A stretch of DNA of 64,000 bases. Origin: Paracoccus alkanivorans. GTDB lineage: Bacteria > Pseudomonadota > Alphaproteobacteria > Rhodobacterales > Rhodobacteraceae. Of the stretch, positions 1 to 7,374 are shown piece after piece. The notes under the pieces were generated by a model, which searched no databases, was not told the origin of the DNA, and saw nothing but the letters and a program-made list of their open reading frames with translations. The number at the start of each line of letters is the position of its first letter. Position 1 is the first letter of the stretch. Location of the stretch: the NCBI RefSeq assembly GCF_003697785.1, contig NZ_QOKZ01000008.1:1-64000 (forward strand), written 5' to 3'. The translations under genes were made by a program, and so were the position numbers.

Positions 1-244
1 CCCGCTTTGCCGTGTGTCGCTGTTTGCGCGGCATATGGCGATCCGCCTCAAGCCACGCGTCGATGATCGGAATGAACGGCTCAAGCTTCGGCCGCCTGAC
101 CTCGGCCGTGCGCCGATAGCCCGGCGGCACCGAAAAGGTCATCATCTTCGCAACCGTATCGCGGGAGATGTTGAATTCCTTCGCCGCCTGACGCTGGCTC
201 ATGCCCGCCGCGCAGGCCTGACGCACCTTCAGATATAGTTCCAC
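1..244 (-). CDS. istA: IS21-family transposase IstA, N-terminal fragment
   Basis: This is the start of an IS21-type transposase, the enzyme that cuts and joins the ends of the element. The 81 visible residues begin VELYLKVRQACAAGMSQRQA, then SRDTVAKMM and SVPPGYRR, and end near PRKQRHTAKR. All of these match the helix-turn-helix region and linker before the DDE catalytic domain of IstA. The start is GTG at 244, chosen because GGGAGG lies about nine bases upstream and the family begins with this residue pattern. The catalytic domain and the helper gene istB lie outside the window, so activity cannot be judged. Confidence 0.85.
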   Translation of the reverse strand, partial: MELYLKVRQACAAGMSQRQAAKEFNISRDTVAKMMTFSVPPGYRRTAEVRRPKLEPFIPIIDAWLEADRHMPRKQRHTAKR

Positions 245-364
245 GCTGTAGATCCTCCCGCCCTCCCTGCAACTACAGAAAGGGAAAAGGTGGACGACTT
301 TTACACCGCCCGCAGCAGCACCAAGCCGCCGCTTCCGTGGACTAATTTCGCACCGCCGTTCTCA
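1..364 (-). mobile_element. IS21-family insertion sequence, one end (runs off the window)
   Basis: The reverse strand carries the 5' end of an istA-type transposase preceded by an IS21-like terminus. Two related terminal repeats can be seen outside the gene: GGTGTAAAAGTCGTCCACC near 279-300 and GGTGCGAAATTAGTCCACG near 338-356. Repeated GGTG..AAA..T..TCCAC units are the typical IS21 transposase-binding sites. The outer tip is probably the TGAG that reads leftward from position 364. The rest of istA and istB lie beyond position 1. No target duplication can be checked because the other end is not visible. Confidence 0.7.
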
Positions 365-474
365 CCAATCGGCGAATTTTGTTTAAAAAAAGCAACTTTC
401 GAAGGAAGTCATTCTGCCGATCCGGCCCGCTCGGGCGATGTGGTGAGTTTTTCAACAGAATAAGCCCAAAGCAG

Positions 475-722
475 TCATCGGACCAAATGAGAGACATCCG
501 CGAAACAGATCATCGCCCTGTTGCGGAAGAAGTCGTCCTGCCGGAGGTGGGTTATGCTTCCACTCGGCGCGGCGTACGAGATAAAGCCGCAAGCATCGAT
601 GGGAACCTTCATCTAGGCCGCGATCACCAAACTCAGTGTGAAACCGTGGGTGATGATGATCTGGGTTTCGCAGTCCCGCCGCAGTAAGGCATGTAAGTAT
701 GACAATGTCTTATTCTGATGCG
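475..722 (-). pseudogene. Histidine-phosphatase family remnant (C-terminal part, internal stop)
   Basis: Reading leftward from about 722, the frame gives LRRDCETQIIITHGFTLSLV, then a TAG stop at 613-615, then MKVPIDACGF, SGSITHLRQDD and FADVSHLVR before the natural stop at 475. The TQIIITHG block with SITHL about 30 residues later and a final ..D.SHL is the C-terminal half of histidine phosphatase (phosphoglycerate-mutase-like) proteins, including the second catalytic histidine in THG. The N-terminal half with the RHG motif is missing: the frame runs directly into the 3' end of the neighbouring antitoxin gene. The internal TAG sits where a Trp codon is expected. I judge this a dead fragment. 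Confidence 0.6.
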
Positions 723-723
723 T

Positions 724-1071
724 TCACACGTCAAATTCGAAATGGATGGTGCCATAAGGGAACTCGACCCCTTTGTCGACGCGGTCGATGACTCCCGCAT
801 TTGCGAGGGTGGTCACATCGCGATGCACGGCCTGCACATCCCGGCCGACCCGGCGAGCGACTTCGCGGATTGGTAGGGCACCTTGCCCGGCCAATGCTTT
901 CACGATGGCAAGCCGCAACGGAGCAAAGACTCGGTGCATATCATCGTAGCTGGCAAAATTCAACGTGGGAACCACCTCGACACCTTTTCCTGTAAGGGCG
1001 AGTTTTACCGCTTCGACAAACTCGAATTTGGTATCGGCCATAGTGTTCAGACGAATGGTCAGCGTACTCAT
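724..1071 (-). CDS. TumA-type antitoxin / HVO_A0114-family winged-helix regulator
   Basis: This 115-residue protein has a winged-helix domain in its second half (LRLAIVKALAGQGALPIREV, then RRVGRDVQAVHRDVTTL) ending in a short acidic beta strand (FPYGTIHFEFDV). This is the pattern of the HVO_A0114 (COG4190) family. In that family such proteins usually sit directly downstream of a TumE (DUF6516) toxin and act as antitoxin and autorepressor. Here the ATG overlaps the stop of the upstream toxin-like frame (ATGA), as in an intact toxin-antitoxin operon. The toxin gene is interrupted, so this may be an orphan antitoxin. The antitoxin role is inferred from family and context. Confidence 0.75.
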   Translation of the reverse strand: MSTLTIRLNTMADTKFEFVEAVKLALTGKGVEVVPTLNFASYDDMHRVFAPLRLAIVKALAGQGALPIREVARRVGRDVQAVHRDVTTLANAGVIDRVDKGVEFPYGTIHFEFDV

Positions 1072-1285
1072 TTCAGTATCCTTTCCATATCGGTCCAGAA
1101 GGCATCGTAGAGCATTTCCAAGGATGCAACCTCGGCAGGCTCTTCGCGATCTTCAATGTGCCGATGATCTCCCTTGCCCCATTTGACGCATTCACCATTC
1201 ACCATGAGAACCAGCCAGTATTTGAACGGATGCGCACTACCTGCGATCGGAACGGGAAGATATCACAACACGATTTCAAAAAAAC
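1068..1285 (-). pseudogene. TumE-type toxin (DUF6516) broken by a stop codon
   Basis: The frame ending at 1068 encodes YLPVPIAGSAHPFKYWLVL, then VNGECVKWGKGDHRHIEDRE and a tail ending DMERILK. GKGDHRH followed by REE is the signature of the TumE (DUF6516) toxin family. Just upstream, the same frame reads FFEIVL, then TGA at 1263-1265, then YLPVP. In the family this stretch normally reads EIVLW.LP.P, so the stop replaces a tryptophan. No usable start codon lies in frame between the stop and the conserved core except an internal ATG. A run of seven A/T bases at 1278-1284 may mark a second frame change. The gene overlaps the antitoxin start by four bases. Confidence 0.65.
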
Positions 1286-1547
1286 CGTGTAACCGATTAC
1301 GGTGTGGACTTTCTTGACCAGCATAGCCCTCGTGTTGACATCCGTAACAACAAGGTTGTAGCGCTGTCAATTGCACCTTGCGCGAGTGATTATACTGATC
1401 GTGAAATATCCGAGCGCACGGTAGCCCGTTCGCCGCTTGGCGGCCATCCTCGCGCGGACCGGGAGAGCGCTGTCGACCTAGCCGACCACCAGGACATCCT
1501 TCTTCTCGTCACGCTGCCGATGTAGCCTAGCGTAAAGGTCCGCTTGC
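1286..1547. other. Intergenic stretch with no recognisable gene
   Basis: This 262-base stretch separates the broken toxin from the TniQ-like gene. All frames are short or interrupted on both strands, and I recognise no domain, tRNA or repeat. The reverse strand has a frame with several charged residues (LYARLHRQRDEKKD) that ends at a stop and matches nothing I know. It is probably decayed coding sequence of the island. Confidence 0.4.
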
Positions 1548-2618
1548 TCACCCGCATTGAAAACGTTGCAGCGCTTCGGGGGAGTCAGTTGCGGAAACTC
1601 GCTTTGCACAGTCCAGCAATACAGCTATATCCCGATCCGCCACGCTCAGCGCCGCCAACCCGCGCCGACGACGATCACGAATAAACGTCACATCCGCAGT
1701 CTGTGCGGCTAGCAGCAGTTGGGATGTCCGCGTTCGGTTTGCCCGCGCGATGGCGGTCAGCGGGGACTTGGCAGTCCTACCGCACGTCCTCCGAACCTGC
1801 GCCGGGACGCTCCACTGGTTCAGGAATGCATCCAGCGTCGCTGGTCGAAACCCGACCATCCTGTCGTTGAGCCGATGGTCGGGGACCAGCACTTCATCGG
1901 CCATCAACCCTCGCAACAGATCAACGCTTACTCCCAGATGGCGTGCTGCGTCCTGAGCATTGATCATATCCTTCAGTCTCGGGGCTAGATCGGCGATCAG
2001 CGACGGATCGACTTCATCACTGGCACCGGCACGGATGCCGTACTGGGCTATCAGGACCTGGGCGGTAATTTTCAGCCCGATACCGTATTGGGTGCAGAGC
2101 GCACGCAAGGTGGTCGGCGGAATACCCCGTGTCTTGATCCCGAATACCTTCTCCTGATGGGTGAAGCGGAAATTCTCACCGACATATTCGGCGAGGAGGG
2201 CGCAGATCGGCTGATAGGCAGCCTGATCCTTGCGGAAGTAGAATGGATTGAAGGCCCGGCCGAAGGCATGGTGATAGTCGTTGCCATATCGCCCCCGACC
2301 AACATGTTGGCGCAAGGAATCCTTGATTGCCATGGGCCCCTGGATCAGCACACCCGCCCCGATATGGCCGTGTTGGCGAAGTTCATCGGCAGATATGCCC
2401 TCCCAGCTGGCCTGCGGCCCACGGGTGGCCAATGCGCCGAAAACTTCCGCTGTATGGACGGCAACATCTAGCTGCACCCCGTCGATCCAGCGCCCGGCAG
2501 ATCGCCCATCGAGACGTTCGATAATGTAGGCTTCGAGGGCGGTGGGTTGGTCTGCAATTGGTGGCGGTACTGGCGCCGCCACCAGTGCCGGGATCATCCG
2601 GGACAGATCGGATTGCAT
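1548..2618 (-). CDS. TniQ-like transposition protein lacking the N-terminal domain
   Basis: This 356-residue protein resembles the middle and C-terminal parts of alphaproteobacterial TniQ proteins, which choose targets for Tn5053/Tn7-like transposons. Matching parts are RWIDGVQLDVAVHTAEVFGA near residue 45, a GNDYHHAFGRAFNPFYF block near 110-130 (family: ..fG.lfdWL.F), and EKVFGIKTRGIPPTTLRAL near 160. HTH-like segments follow. The N-terminal TniQ domain with its zinc-binding residues, about 200 residues in full-length relatives, is absent and is not encoded just upstream. No TniA or TniB is visible. It may be a relic or a protein adapted to another role. The start at 2618 overlaps the upstream 47-aa frame. 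Confidence 0.55.
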   Translation of the reverse strand: MQSDLSRMIPALVAAPVPPPIADQPTALEAYIIERLDGRSAGRWIDGVQLDVAVHTAEVFGALATRGPQASWEGISADELRQHGHIGAGVLIQGPMAIKDSLRQHVGRGRYGNDYHHAFGRAFNPFYFRKDQAAYQPICALLAEYVGENFRFTHQEKVFGIKTRGIPPTTLRALCTQYGIGLKITAQVLIAQYGIRAGASDEVDPSLIADLAPRLKDMINAQDAARHLGVSVDLLRGLMADEVLVPDHRLNDRMVGFRPATLDAFLNQWSVPAQVRRTCGRTAKSPLTAIARANRTRTSQLLLAAQTADVTFIRDRRRRGLAALSVADRDIAVLLDCAKRVSATDSPEALQRFQCG

Positions 2619-2737
2619 CCTTGCCTTTTTCGGAGGCTTTGCCAGTTCGTTTCGCCTAGCTCCCGAAACCTCCGAATGCAGTGCTCGATCACGGTGCGAT
2701 CGACAACCGGGGCGTCGACGGTGATTTCCAGCCCCAT
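2594..2737 (-). CDS. Small hypothetical protein, 47 aa
   Basis: The frame starts at ATG 2737, ten bases after the stop of the 172-aa gene, and ends inside the start of the TniQ-like gene (overlap about 25 bases). It reads MGLEITVDAPVVDRTVIEHC, then IRRFRELGETNWQSLRKRQG and a short tail ending CPG. The tight packing suggests translation from one transcript with both neighbours. I recognise no domain. It could be a real small protein, or a spacer frame that is open by chance. Confidence 0.35.
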   Translation of the reverse strand: MGLEITVDAPVVDRTVIEHCIRRFRELGETNWQSLRKRQGCNPICPG

Positions 2738-2746
2738 GCCATATTG

Positions 2747-3265
2747 TTATGTGTAATCCAACCGGAAAGATTCATGGATCTCCGGCGGGGTGTCGCGCAG
2801 GATCTTCGAGGCTGCCCTCTCCTCATATTCCCTGACGGTCAGGCCATCGAGCGCCGCATGATGGCCCGGTTCGGACTGGATCACCCGGTAGAACTTCTGC
2901 CGTCCGACATAGAAGGCAGGGCTGAATTTCCAGCGGTATTCCTCTTCCAGTTCGGTCTCGGTCAGACGTGAGCAGGTCTGCTCCGAGGCCAGATCCTGAA
3001 TGCGCTCCCAGAAGCGCAGGGTGCCGGTGGTGATGCTGGCGTTCCAGATACTGCGGTCGTCGAGACTCAGAAACAGCACGTCAAACCACTGCCTGTAAGC
3101 ATCCGGCCGATCCGATTCGTCCAGCACCAGATGGCTGGAGAACAGCCCGCCGTAGATCGGCGCGTCACGCAGAATTTTCCACCGTAACTTCACGAAGGCA
3201 TCACGCTGCCGGTGCCGCGACAGGGAGGCAAAAGGGGTAAAGCGGTTATGTTTCCGGCGACTCAT
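2747..3265 (-). CDS. Hypothetical protein, 172 aa, first gene of the TniQ-like cluster
   Basis: I do not recognise this protein. It has no signal peptide or membrane segment and is rich in Arg, Glu and aromatic residues, with motifs such as RDAFVKLRWKILRDAPIYGG near residue 24 and RWKFSPAFYVGRQKFYRVI near 115. ATG 3265 is preferred over 3271 because AAGGA lies at good spacing before it. It is the first gene of a leftward set with the 47-aa frame and the TniQ-like gene, which suggests a role in the same mobile element. It could be a nucleic-acid-binding accessory protein, but nothing in the sequence shows this. Confidence 0.5.
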   Translation of the reverse strand: MSRRKHNRFTPFASLSRHRQRDAFVKLRWKILRDAPIYGGLFSSHLVLDESDRPDAYRQWFDVLFLSLDDRSIWNASITTGTLRFWERIQDLASEQTCSRLTETELEEEYRWKFSPAFYVGRQKFYRVIQSEPGHHAALDGLTVREYEERAASKILRDTPPEIHESFRLDYT

Positions 3266-3402
3266 CGTCATTGTCCTTGTGATCCCCGGTTACGCTATCC
3301 AGCATGGCTCAAACAACCGGAAGTGGATTGCGCCGCATCTTCACCCATTATTATCACAGACCAAACACTAGGGGCGTACGACCGCTGTGTGCGTACCCGA
3401 AC

Positions 3403-3654
3403 TCAGTTGGCCGTTATGCCATCACCGTCGCCATAACCGTTCTGTTCCAGAAGCTCTCGCACGAGCAAGGGGAATGCTTTGTCCTCTCGTTCCCCCTGGA
3501 GCATCAACCGCGTGAGATAGCTGAGAGGTACCCTGACCTCCAGCGTGCAATCGACGTCTTGTTCGGGGTGCGCTTCGAGATGGCGAAGCCAGACGGTCAA
3601 GTTCTCCAGCGTCTCTGTCTTCGGAAGCGCACTCGCTGTGCATGTCGCAACCAT
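3403..3654 (-). CDS. Hypothetical protein, 83 aa, divergent from the XRE regulator
   Basis: This small acidic protein starts at ATG 3654 behind a good ribosome site (AGGGAGACAGAG). It reads MVATCTASALPKTETLENLT, continues with TVWLRHLEAHPEQDVDCTLE and ends near NGYGDGDGITAN. It has no membrane segment and no motif I recognise. Its promoter must lie in the same spacer as the palindrome at 3711-3722, so the divergent regulator could control both genes. An earlier in-frame ATG at 3689 is possible but has a poorer ribosome site. Function unknown. Confidence 0.5.
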   Translation of the reverse strand: MVATCTASALPKTETLENLTVWLRHLEAHPEQDVDCTLEVRVPLSYLTRLMLQGEREDKAFPLLVRELLEQNGYGDGDGITAN

Positions 3655-3710
3655 CTCTGTCTCCCTGCATGTATCCGCACGAACCATGTGGCCAAGGAAC
3701 CGCAAAACTA

Positions 3711-3722
3711 TGACTATAGTCA
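3711..3722. promoter_or_regulatory. C-box-like palindrome upstream of the XRE regulator
   Basis: TGACTATAGTCA is a perfect 12-base palindrome located 37 bases before the ATG of the XRE gene and between the two divergent genes. GACT....AGTC with a central TATA resembles the C-box operators bound by controller (C) proteins of restriction-modification systems. Its position suits autoregulation of the adjacent XRE gene. Only one clear symmetric box is visible, whereas classical C operators carry two. The assignment is inference. Confidence 0.5.
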
Positions 3723-3759
3723 ATAGATACATGATCGCCACTTCGCCATTAGCTTGGGG

Positions 3760-4002
3760 ATGGAGCGGACGAATGCCAAACTCATCAAAGCCTTCGCGAA
3801 AGTGCTGAAGCGCAGACGGCGAGCGGCCGGGCTGTCGCAAGAAGAATTGGCGTTCCGCAGCGAGCTGTCGCCAAGCTATATCTCTCTGCTGGAAACGGCG
3901 AATCGTCAGCCGACTTTGACGGTTCTCGCCGAACTCGCCGATCGCCTTGATGTTGGCCTGCCAGAGCTTCTCGCAGAGATCATTGCAGAGCTGAACGAGT
4001 AG
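3760..4002 (+). CDS. XRE-family helix-turn-helix regulator (controller-protein-like), 80 aa
   Basis: This 80-residue protein is a single HTH_3 (Cro/C1) domain: RRRRAAGLSQEELAFRSELS near residues 18-37, then SYISLLETANRQPTLTVLAE, then ADRLDVGLPELL. Length and layout match the single-domain controller proteins of restriction-modification systems and small regulators of mobile elements. The start is ATG 3760; a TTG at 3754 in the same frame is an alternative. No Shine-Dalgarno sequence is obvious, so the transcript may be leaderless. The palindrome at 3711-3722 is its probable operator. No methylase or restriction gene is in the window, so it more likely controls itself, the divergent gene and perhaps the recombinase cassette that follows. 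Confidence 0.8.
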   Translation: MERTNAKLIKAFAKVLKRRRRAAGLSQEELAFRSELSPSYISLLETANRQPTLTVLAELADRLDVGLPELLAEIIAELNE

Positions 4003-4160
4003 GCTGCCTCTGTATAGTTTCAGAAGGCGCGGTTTCTCTAAAAGCCTGCCGATTCAAGAAATATCAATTTGTTTTTAGATGGAAATACAATTAAAACAAG
4101 TGGTTGATATGGTCCGGCTGGTGTGCAAAAATCATGAGAGATGGGTGATGAAAGCGTGTT
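4003..4160. promoter_or_regulatory. AT-rich leader before the recombinase cassette
   Basis: This 158-base stretch is the most AT-rich part of the window, for example around 4055-4100 with runs such as ATCAATTTGTTTTTAGA. It probably holds the promoter of the four-gene recombinase cassette and could bind architectural proteins such as IHF. I cannot name exact promoter boxes: TTGATA near 4103 is a possible -35, but no convincing -10 partner is visible. No terminator hairpin after the XRE gene was seen. Confidence 0.35.
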
Positions 4161-5426
4161 GTGAAGCTGAAATACGTCTTTATCCTTGGGGATGTAGCAA
4201 TTAACGAAGGTGCCTCCAGAGAATTTTCTGGCTGCCCTTTTGTCTTGATGCCGTCAGGTTATCCAGAAAAGATCAATGAGTACCTTCAAGAACTCTGGAT
4301 TGGAAGCTGGTGTGCCGGGATTGCGACACCCCTTGATAGTGCCTCGGGAGCTCCGTTCGGGTTTGGAAGGCGATATCGCCCGTTGCCTTCATCTGTTCGT
4401 GAAACCGCTAATCGGCTAGTCAACTATCTTCACTGGTGTGCTGACCACAAAATGCACCACGGGAAAGGCGTCCTCGATCCAATTTCTGTTTCCGAAAAAG
4501 ACATCGCCAGGTTGGGCGACCAAATGGAGGCCGGGTTATGGAGCAGTGATCACAAGTCGCTCAGTCCGACCACAATTGGGCAGCGTCAGTTGGCGATCAT
4601 CCACTTTCTGCAGTGGGCAAGTGCAAGAGGGTATGCGCCTAAGGCTGAATTTACTTCCACGTTGGCTGCGCGAAAAATTGCCACATCCAACGGAGGGTCC
4701 TGCACGACACTTCAACATCGGTTGCTGGTTGTGCGCCGAGCTCAGCCTCGGGAGGTTCGATTTCCAACAGAAGCCGAGGTTAAATCTGCCATGGCGGCGG
4801 TCACCGATAGCGCGCTCCAGATCGGTATGAGGCTGGTATTCTTCTGTGGCCTCCGTGCCGATGAAGTTTGTAGGCTAACAGTCGCAGACGTCATAGACGA
4901 AAAAGTCTCTGCCGGAGGGCAGAGATTTATCCGTGTGCTTGGAAAAGGTCGGAAACGTCGCTCGGTTGAGATTGATACAGATCTACTTAATCACATCTTA
5001 GATTATATAGAATTCGAGCGTCCTATCCGCCTACATCGTCGTGGAACCAAGGGTGATGCGCTCTTAATCAACGAACATACTGGAAGGCGATTCCAATACA
5101 GAGCGTTCTGGCAGGGGTTTCGTAAATGTAAAAGAGATGTGTCGCCGCATTTAGGACGCCATTGGTATGCAGTGATGTACTTGCTGCGTGCTTGGAGACG
5201 CGAAGAGGTCAAGGCTGAGCGGAAGGGCGTAGCAATCGCTACTGATATGATGCACAGTTTGCTGTCCATTGATCTCATTCGGCTCCAGCAGAACCTCGGT
5301 CATGCATACCTGTCAACTACGGAGCGCTACCTAGTTGCGCTCGACCAATTCATCGATAAGGCCGATCTAGCGATGTCGTTTCAGGACATGATTGATGGTC
5401 AATATCTCGGTGGGCTGAATGGGTGA
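4161..5426 (+). CDS. Tyrosine recombinase 1 of the cassette (TnpA-like), 421 aa
   Basis: A tyrosine site-specific recombinase, which cuts and rejoins DNA through a tyrosine-DNA bond. An N-terminal SAM-like core-binding region (about residues 75-180) is followed by the catalytic domain. All catalytic residues are visible: Arg232 (CGLRADEV), Lys262 (LGKGRKRRSVEI), His330 and Arg333 (SPHLGRHW), His381 (LGHAYLS) and Tyr390 (TTERYLV). It begins with GTG 4161 without a clear ribosome site; ATG 4249 is a later alternative. It overlaps the next gene by eight bases, so the two are translationally coupled. Size and position fit TnpA of Tn554-like elements or the first gene of a recombinase trio. Confidence 0.85.
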   Translation: MKLKYVFILGDVAINEGASREFSGCPFVLMPSGYPEKINEYLQELWIGSWCAGIATPLDSASGAPFGFGRRYRPLPSSVRETANRLVNYLHWCADHKMHHGKGVLDPISVSEKDIARLGDQMEAGLWSSDHKSLSPTTIGQRQLAIIHFLQWASARGYAPKAEFTSTLAARKIATSNGGSCTTLQHRLLVVRRAQPREVRFPTEAEVKSAMAAVTDSALQIGMRLVFFCGLRADEVCRLTVADVIDEKVSAGGQRFIRVLGKGRKRRSVEIDTDLLNHILDYIEFERPIRLHRRGTKGDALLINEHTGRRFQYRAFWQGFRKCKRDVSPHLGRHWYAVMYLLRAWRREEVKAERKGVAIATDMMHSLLSIDLIRLQQNLGHAYLSTTERYLVALDQFIDKADLAMSFQDMIDGQYLGGLNG

Positions 5427-7371
5427 GGCCACCGATATGTTTCTCGTCGAAGGGTGCTCGGCTGGAGTTAATGGACACGGGAGCTTAAAGTGGGCCGTTT
5501 CAGTGAAAGAGCTTGCCTGTGGCCGCGCTAGCGGGCGTGGGAAACGCGCCTTCACAGGTAGGCCGGCGCTCACTCATTCGATTATGCCAGCCCTTCGCGA
5601 TATGTGTAAAAATACATTGTCGCGAGGCAGTTTTAAAGCGATACTTTTTCACCTGCGGGAGTTTTGGCTGTTCCTAGATGAAATGGACGCGGTGGTAAAT
5701 GCTCCAGGGAAATGTTATTCTTCACCAAGTACGGTTTTCGGTATTCCGGGCGTTGTGTGGGCTTTGTTTAAGGATTGGCTTGACGCGCAGGCAAATAACA
5801 GTCAGCATTATACGTATTTTCATTGTAAGCGTACATTCGATTTGGGAGCAGTCCTTTCTGACCCGGTTATTGCGGTAAAAACTGGTTATCCTCTTCCCCT
5901 AAACCCTTTTCCTAATCCCCAGAAAGTCGCGGCTCGAACGGGCCTGGTTGATGATAATTTTCTTGAGCCTGATACTATTCGTGCAGCAGCAGAGGCGCTG
6001 TATAGTCACGTGCATGCAACGACTTCGCGCATCGGAGAAGCCCGCCGACGTGCGGCGAGTGGCGTTTCTGGCTCCGGAGATACATTCTACCGTTTTGCTG
6101 CGGATAGAGGATGGGATCTAGATGCCCGTTCGGCGCCAGCGGGTGCATTCGCCGAATTTGCACCGCTGGTACACGGTTCCGGTGTGAACCATCTCGTGGC
6201 GCGAGCATGGTGGTTCGTTCCGAGGTTAAATGATCTAATGCCTGCATTTTGTCTAGTAATGTTGCGAACGGGTTGGAACACCTCTACGACGTTGGACATG
6301 AATGCCGGAGATTGGGTGCGGGATCATCCGACGCGGCCGGCGCAGCTCGTTCAGCTTGTATCGGCGAAGGGGCGGGCAAGAGGTCGAGCACAATCAGCCT
6401 ATAGTAGTAAGCACAAGGCGGCCCATCCTTATCAAGTTATCAAGACGGTCCTCGAATGGAATAAGCCTTTGCGAGATGCTCTCCGCGCTGCCGAGATTGA
6501 ACTGTCTGATCGGCTTGATGACAGTGAGCTCGACTTGGCCCTGCGTCAACGACACGAAAAAGAAATTAATAGACTGCGTATGCTACGGAGGCGCATATGG
6601 TTGTACATTAATTCTCGCGGGAATGTTTCTTGCATTGGTCAATATATAAGTTATTCTTACGTAAACTCACTTTTTTCAGCCGCCTGCATCTCGAATAAAG
6701 GGAAGCCATTGCTGTTCTCACAGGAGCTGTCGCGTAATACATGGGCGATGTTTGCCTATCAGACTTCTGGCTACAACGCCTTGGTAACTAAATTGGCGCT
6801 TGGACATAAAGATCTTTCATCTCTATTGCATTACATTAATCAGAAATCAATTCGCAATCGTCATCGGCGCGAATTCTTTGATTTTCAATCACACGTTCTT
6901 GATGAGGTAACCCAAGGCCGACTGCATCCCGGAATATTGAGAGTTCTTGTCGAGCGAGGGAAAATTTCTAAGAGTGAAGCTGAACACCTTGCACGAGGTG
7001 GAACTCGTACTTGTCAGGGGGTAACTTGCGCAAATCCTTACTCGCCTGATCCTGCCGTGGTTCCAGACCATGCACCAGGAACTGTCTGCATTTCCCAGAG
7101 CTGTCTGAATGGCTGTTCGAAAGCATTCGCGACCCTCGACTGTCTCGAGTACGTTGCGCGTCGGATATTGGAGCTACGGCAGCTGGAAGCAAAAATGCCA
7201 TTACTGGCGTGGACTGGCAGCGATCATCCGCACGATCTGCAGTTTCTCGAGCAATTGTTCGAGCGGTTCTCGGAGGACAATCGCCGCATGGCGATAGAAA
7301 AGGCGGAGGCGTCGCCAATGCCCCGATGTTTCACATCTCCAAGCCCTGCCTCATTGTTGAAGGTCAGGTAG
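5419..7371 (+). CDS. Tyrosine recombinase 2 of the cassette (TnpB-like), 650 aa, altered catalytic site
   Basis: A large tyrosine-recombinase-fold protein. Its C-terminal half keeps the family layout, but two conserved positions differ. The first catalytic Arg is Asn287 (RTGWNTSTTLDM, where relatives have TG.R). The His of the HxxR box appears to be Glu436 (QELSRNTW), while Arg439 is kept. Lys317 (AKGRARGR), His463 (ALGHKDLS) and Tyr472 (LLHYIN) remain. After the catalytic domain comes a cysteine module (C532, C537, C557, C562, C566) that looks like a zinc-binding site. The gene overlaps its upstream neighbour by eight bases and ends three bases before the next one. It may be a structural or DNA-binding partner rather than an independent strand-cutting enzyme. 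Confidence 0.8.
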   Translation: MGEATDMFLVEGCSAGVNGHGSLKWAVSVKELACGRASGRGKRAFTGRPALTHSIMPALRDMCKNTLSRGSFKAILFHLREFWLFLDEMDAVVNAPGKCYSSPSTVFGIPGVVWALFKDWLDAQANNSQHYTYFHCKRTFDLGAVLSDPVIAVKTGYPLPLNPFPNPQKVAARTGLVDDNFLEPDTIRAAAEALYSHVHATTSRIGEARRRAASGVSGSGDTFYRFAADRGWDLDARSAPAGAFAEFAPLVHGSGVNHLVARAWWFVPRLNDLMPAFCLVMLRTGWNTSTTLDMNAGDWVRDHPTRPAQLVQLVSAKGRARGRAQSAYSSKHKAAHPYQVIKTVLEWNKPLRDALRAAEIELSDRLDDSELDLALRQRHEKEINRLRMLRRRIWLYINSRGNVSCIGQYISYSYVNSLFSAACISNKGKPLLFSQELSRNTWAMFAYQTSGYNALVTKLALGHKDLSSLLHYINQKSIRNRHRREFFDFQSHVLDEVTQGRLHPGILRVLVERGKISKSEAEHLARGGTRTCQGVTCANPYSPDPAVVPDHAPGTVCISQSCLNGCSKAFATLDCLEYVARRILELRQLEAKMPLLAWTGSDHPHDLQFLEQLFERFSEDNRRMAIEKAEASPMPRCFTSPSPASLLKVR

Positions 7372-7374
7372 CCG

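Noticed and set aside
379..687. Plus-strand open frame of about 100 codons
   Set aside because: The opposite strand carries a recognisable histidine-phosphatase C-terminus over the same bases, and the plus-strand product has no motif or ribosome site.
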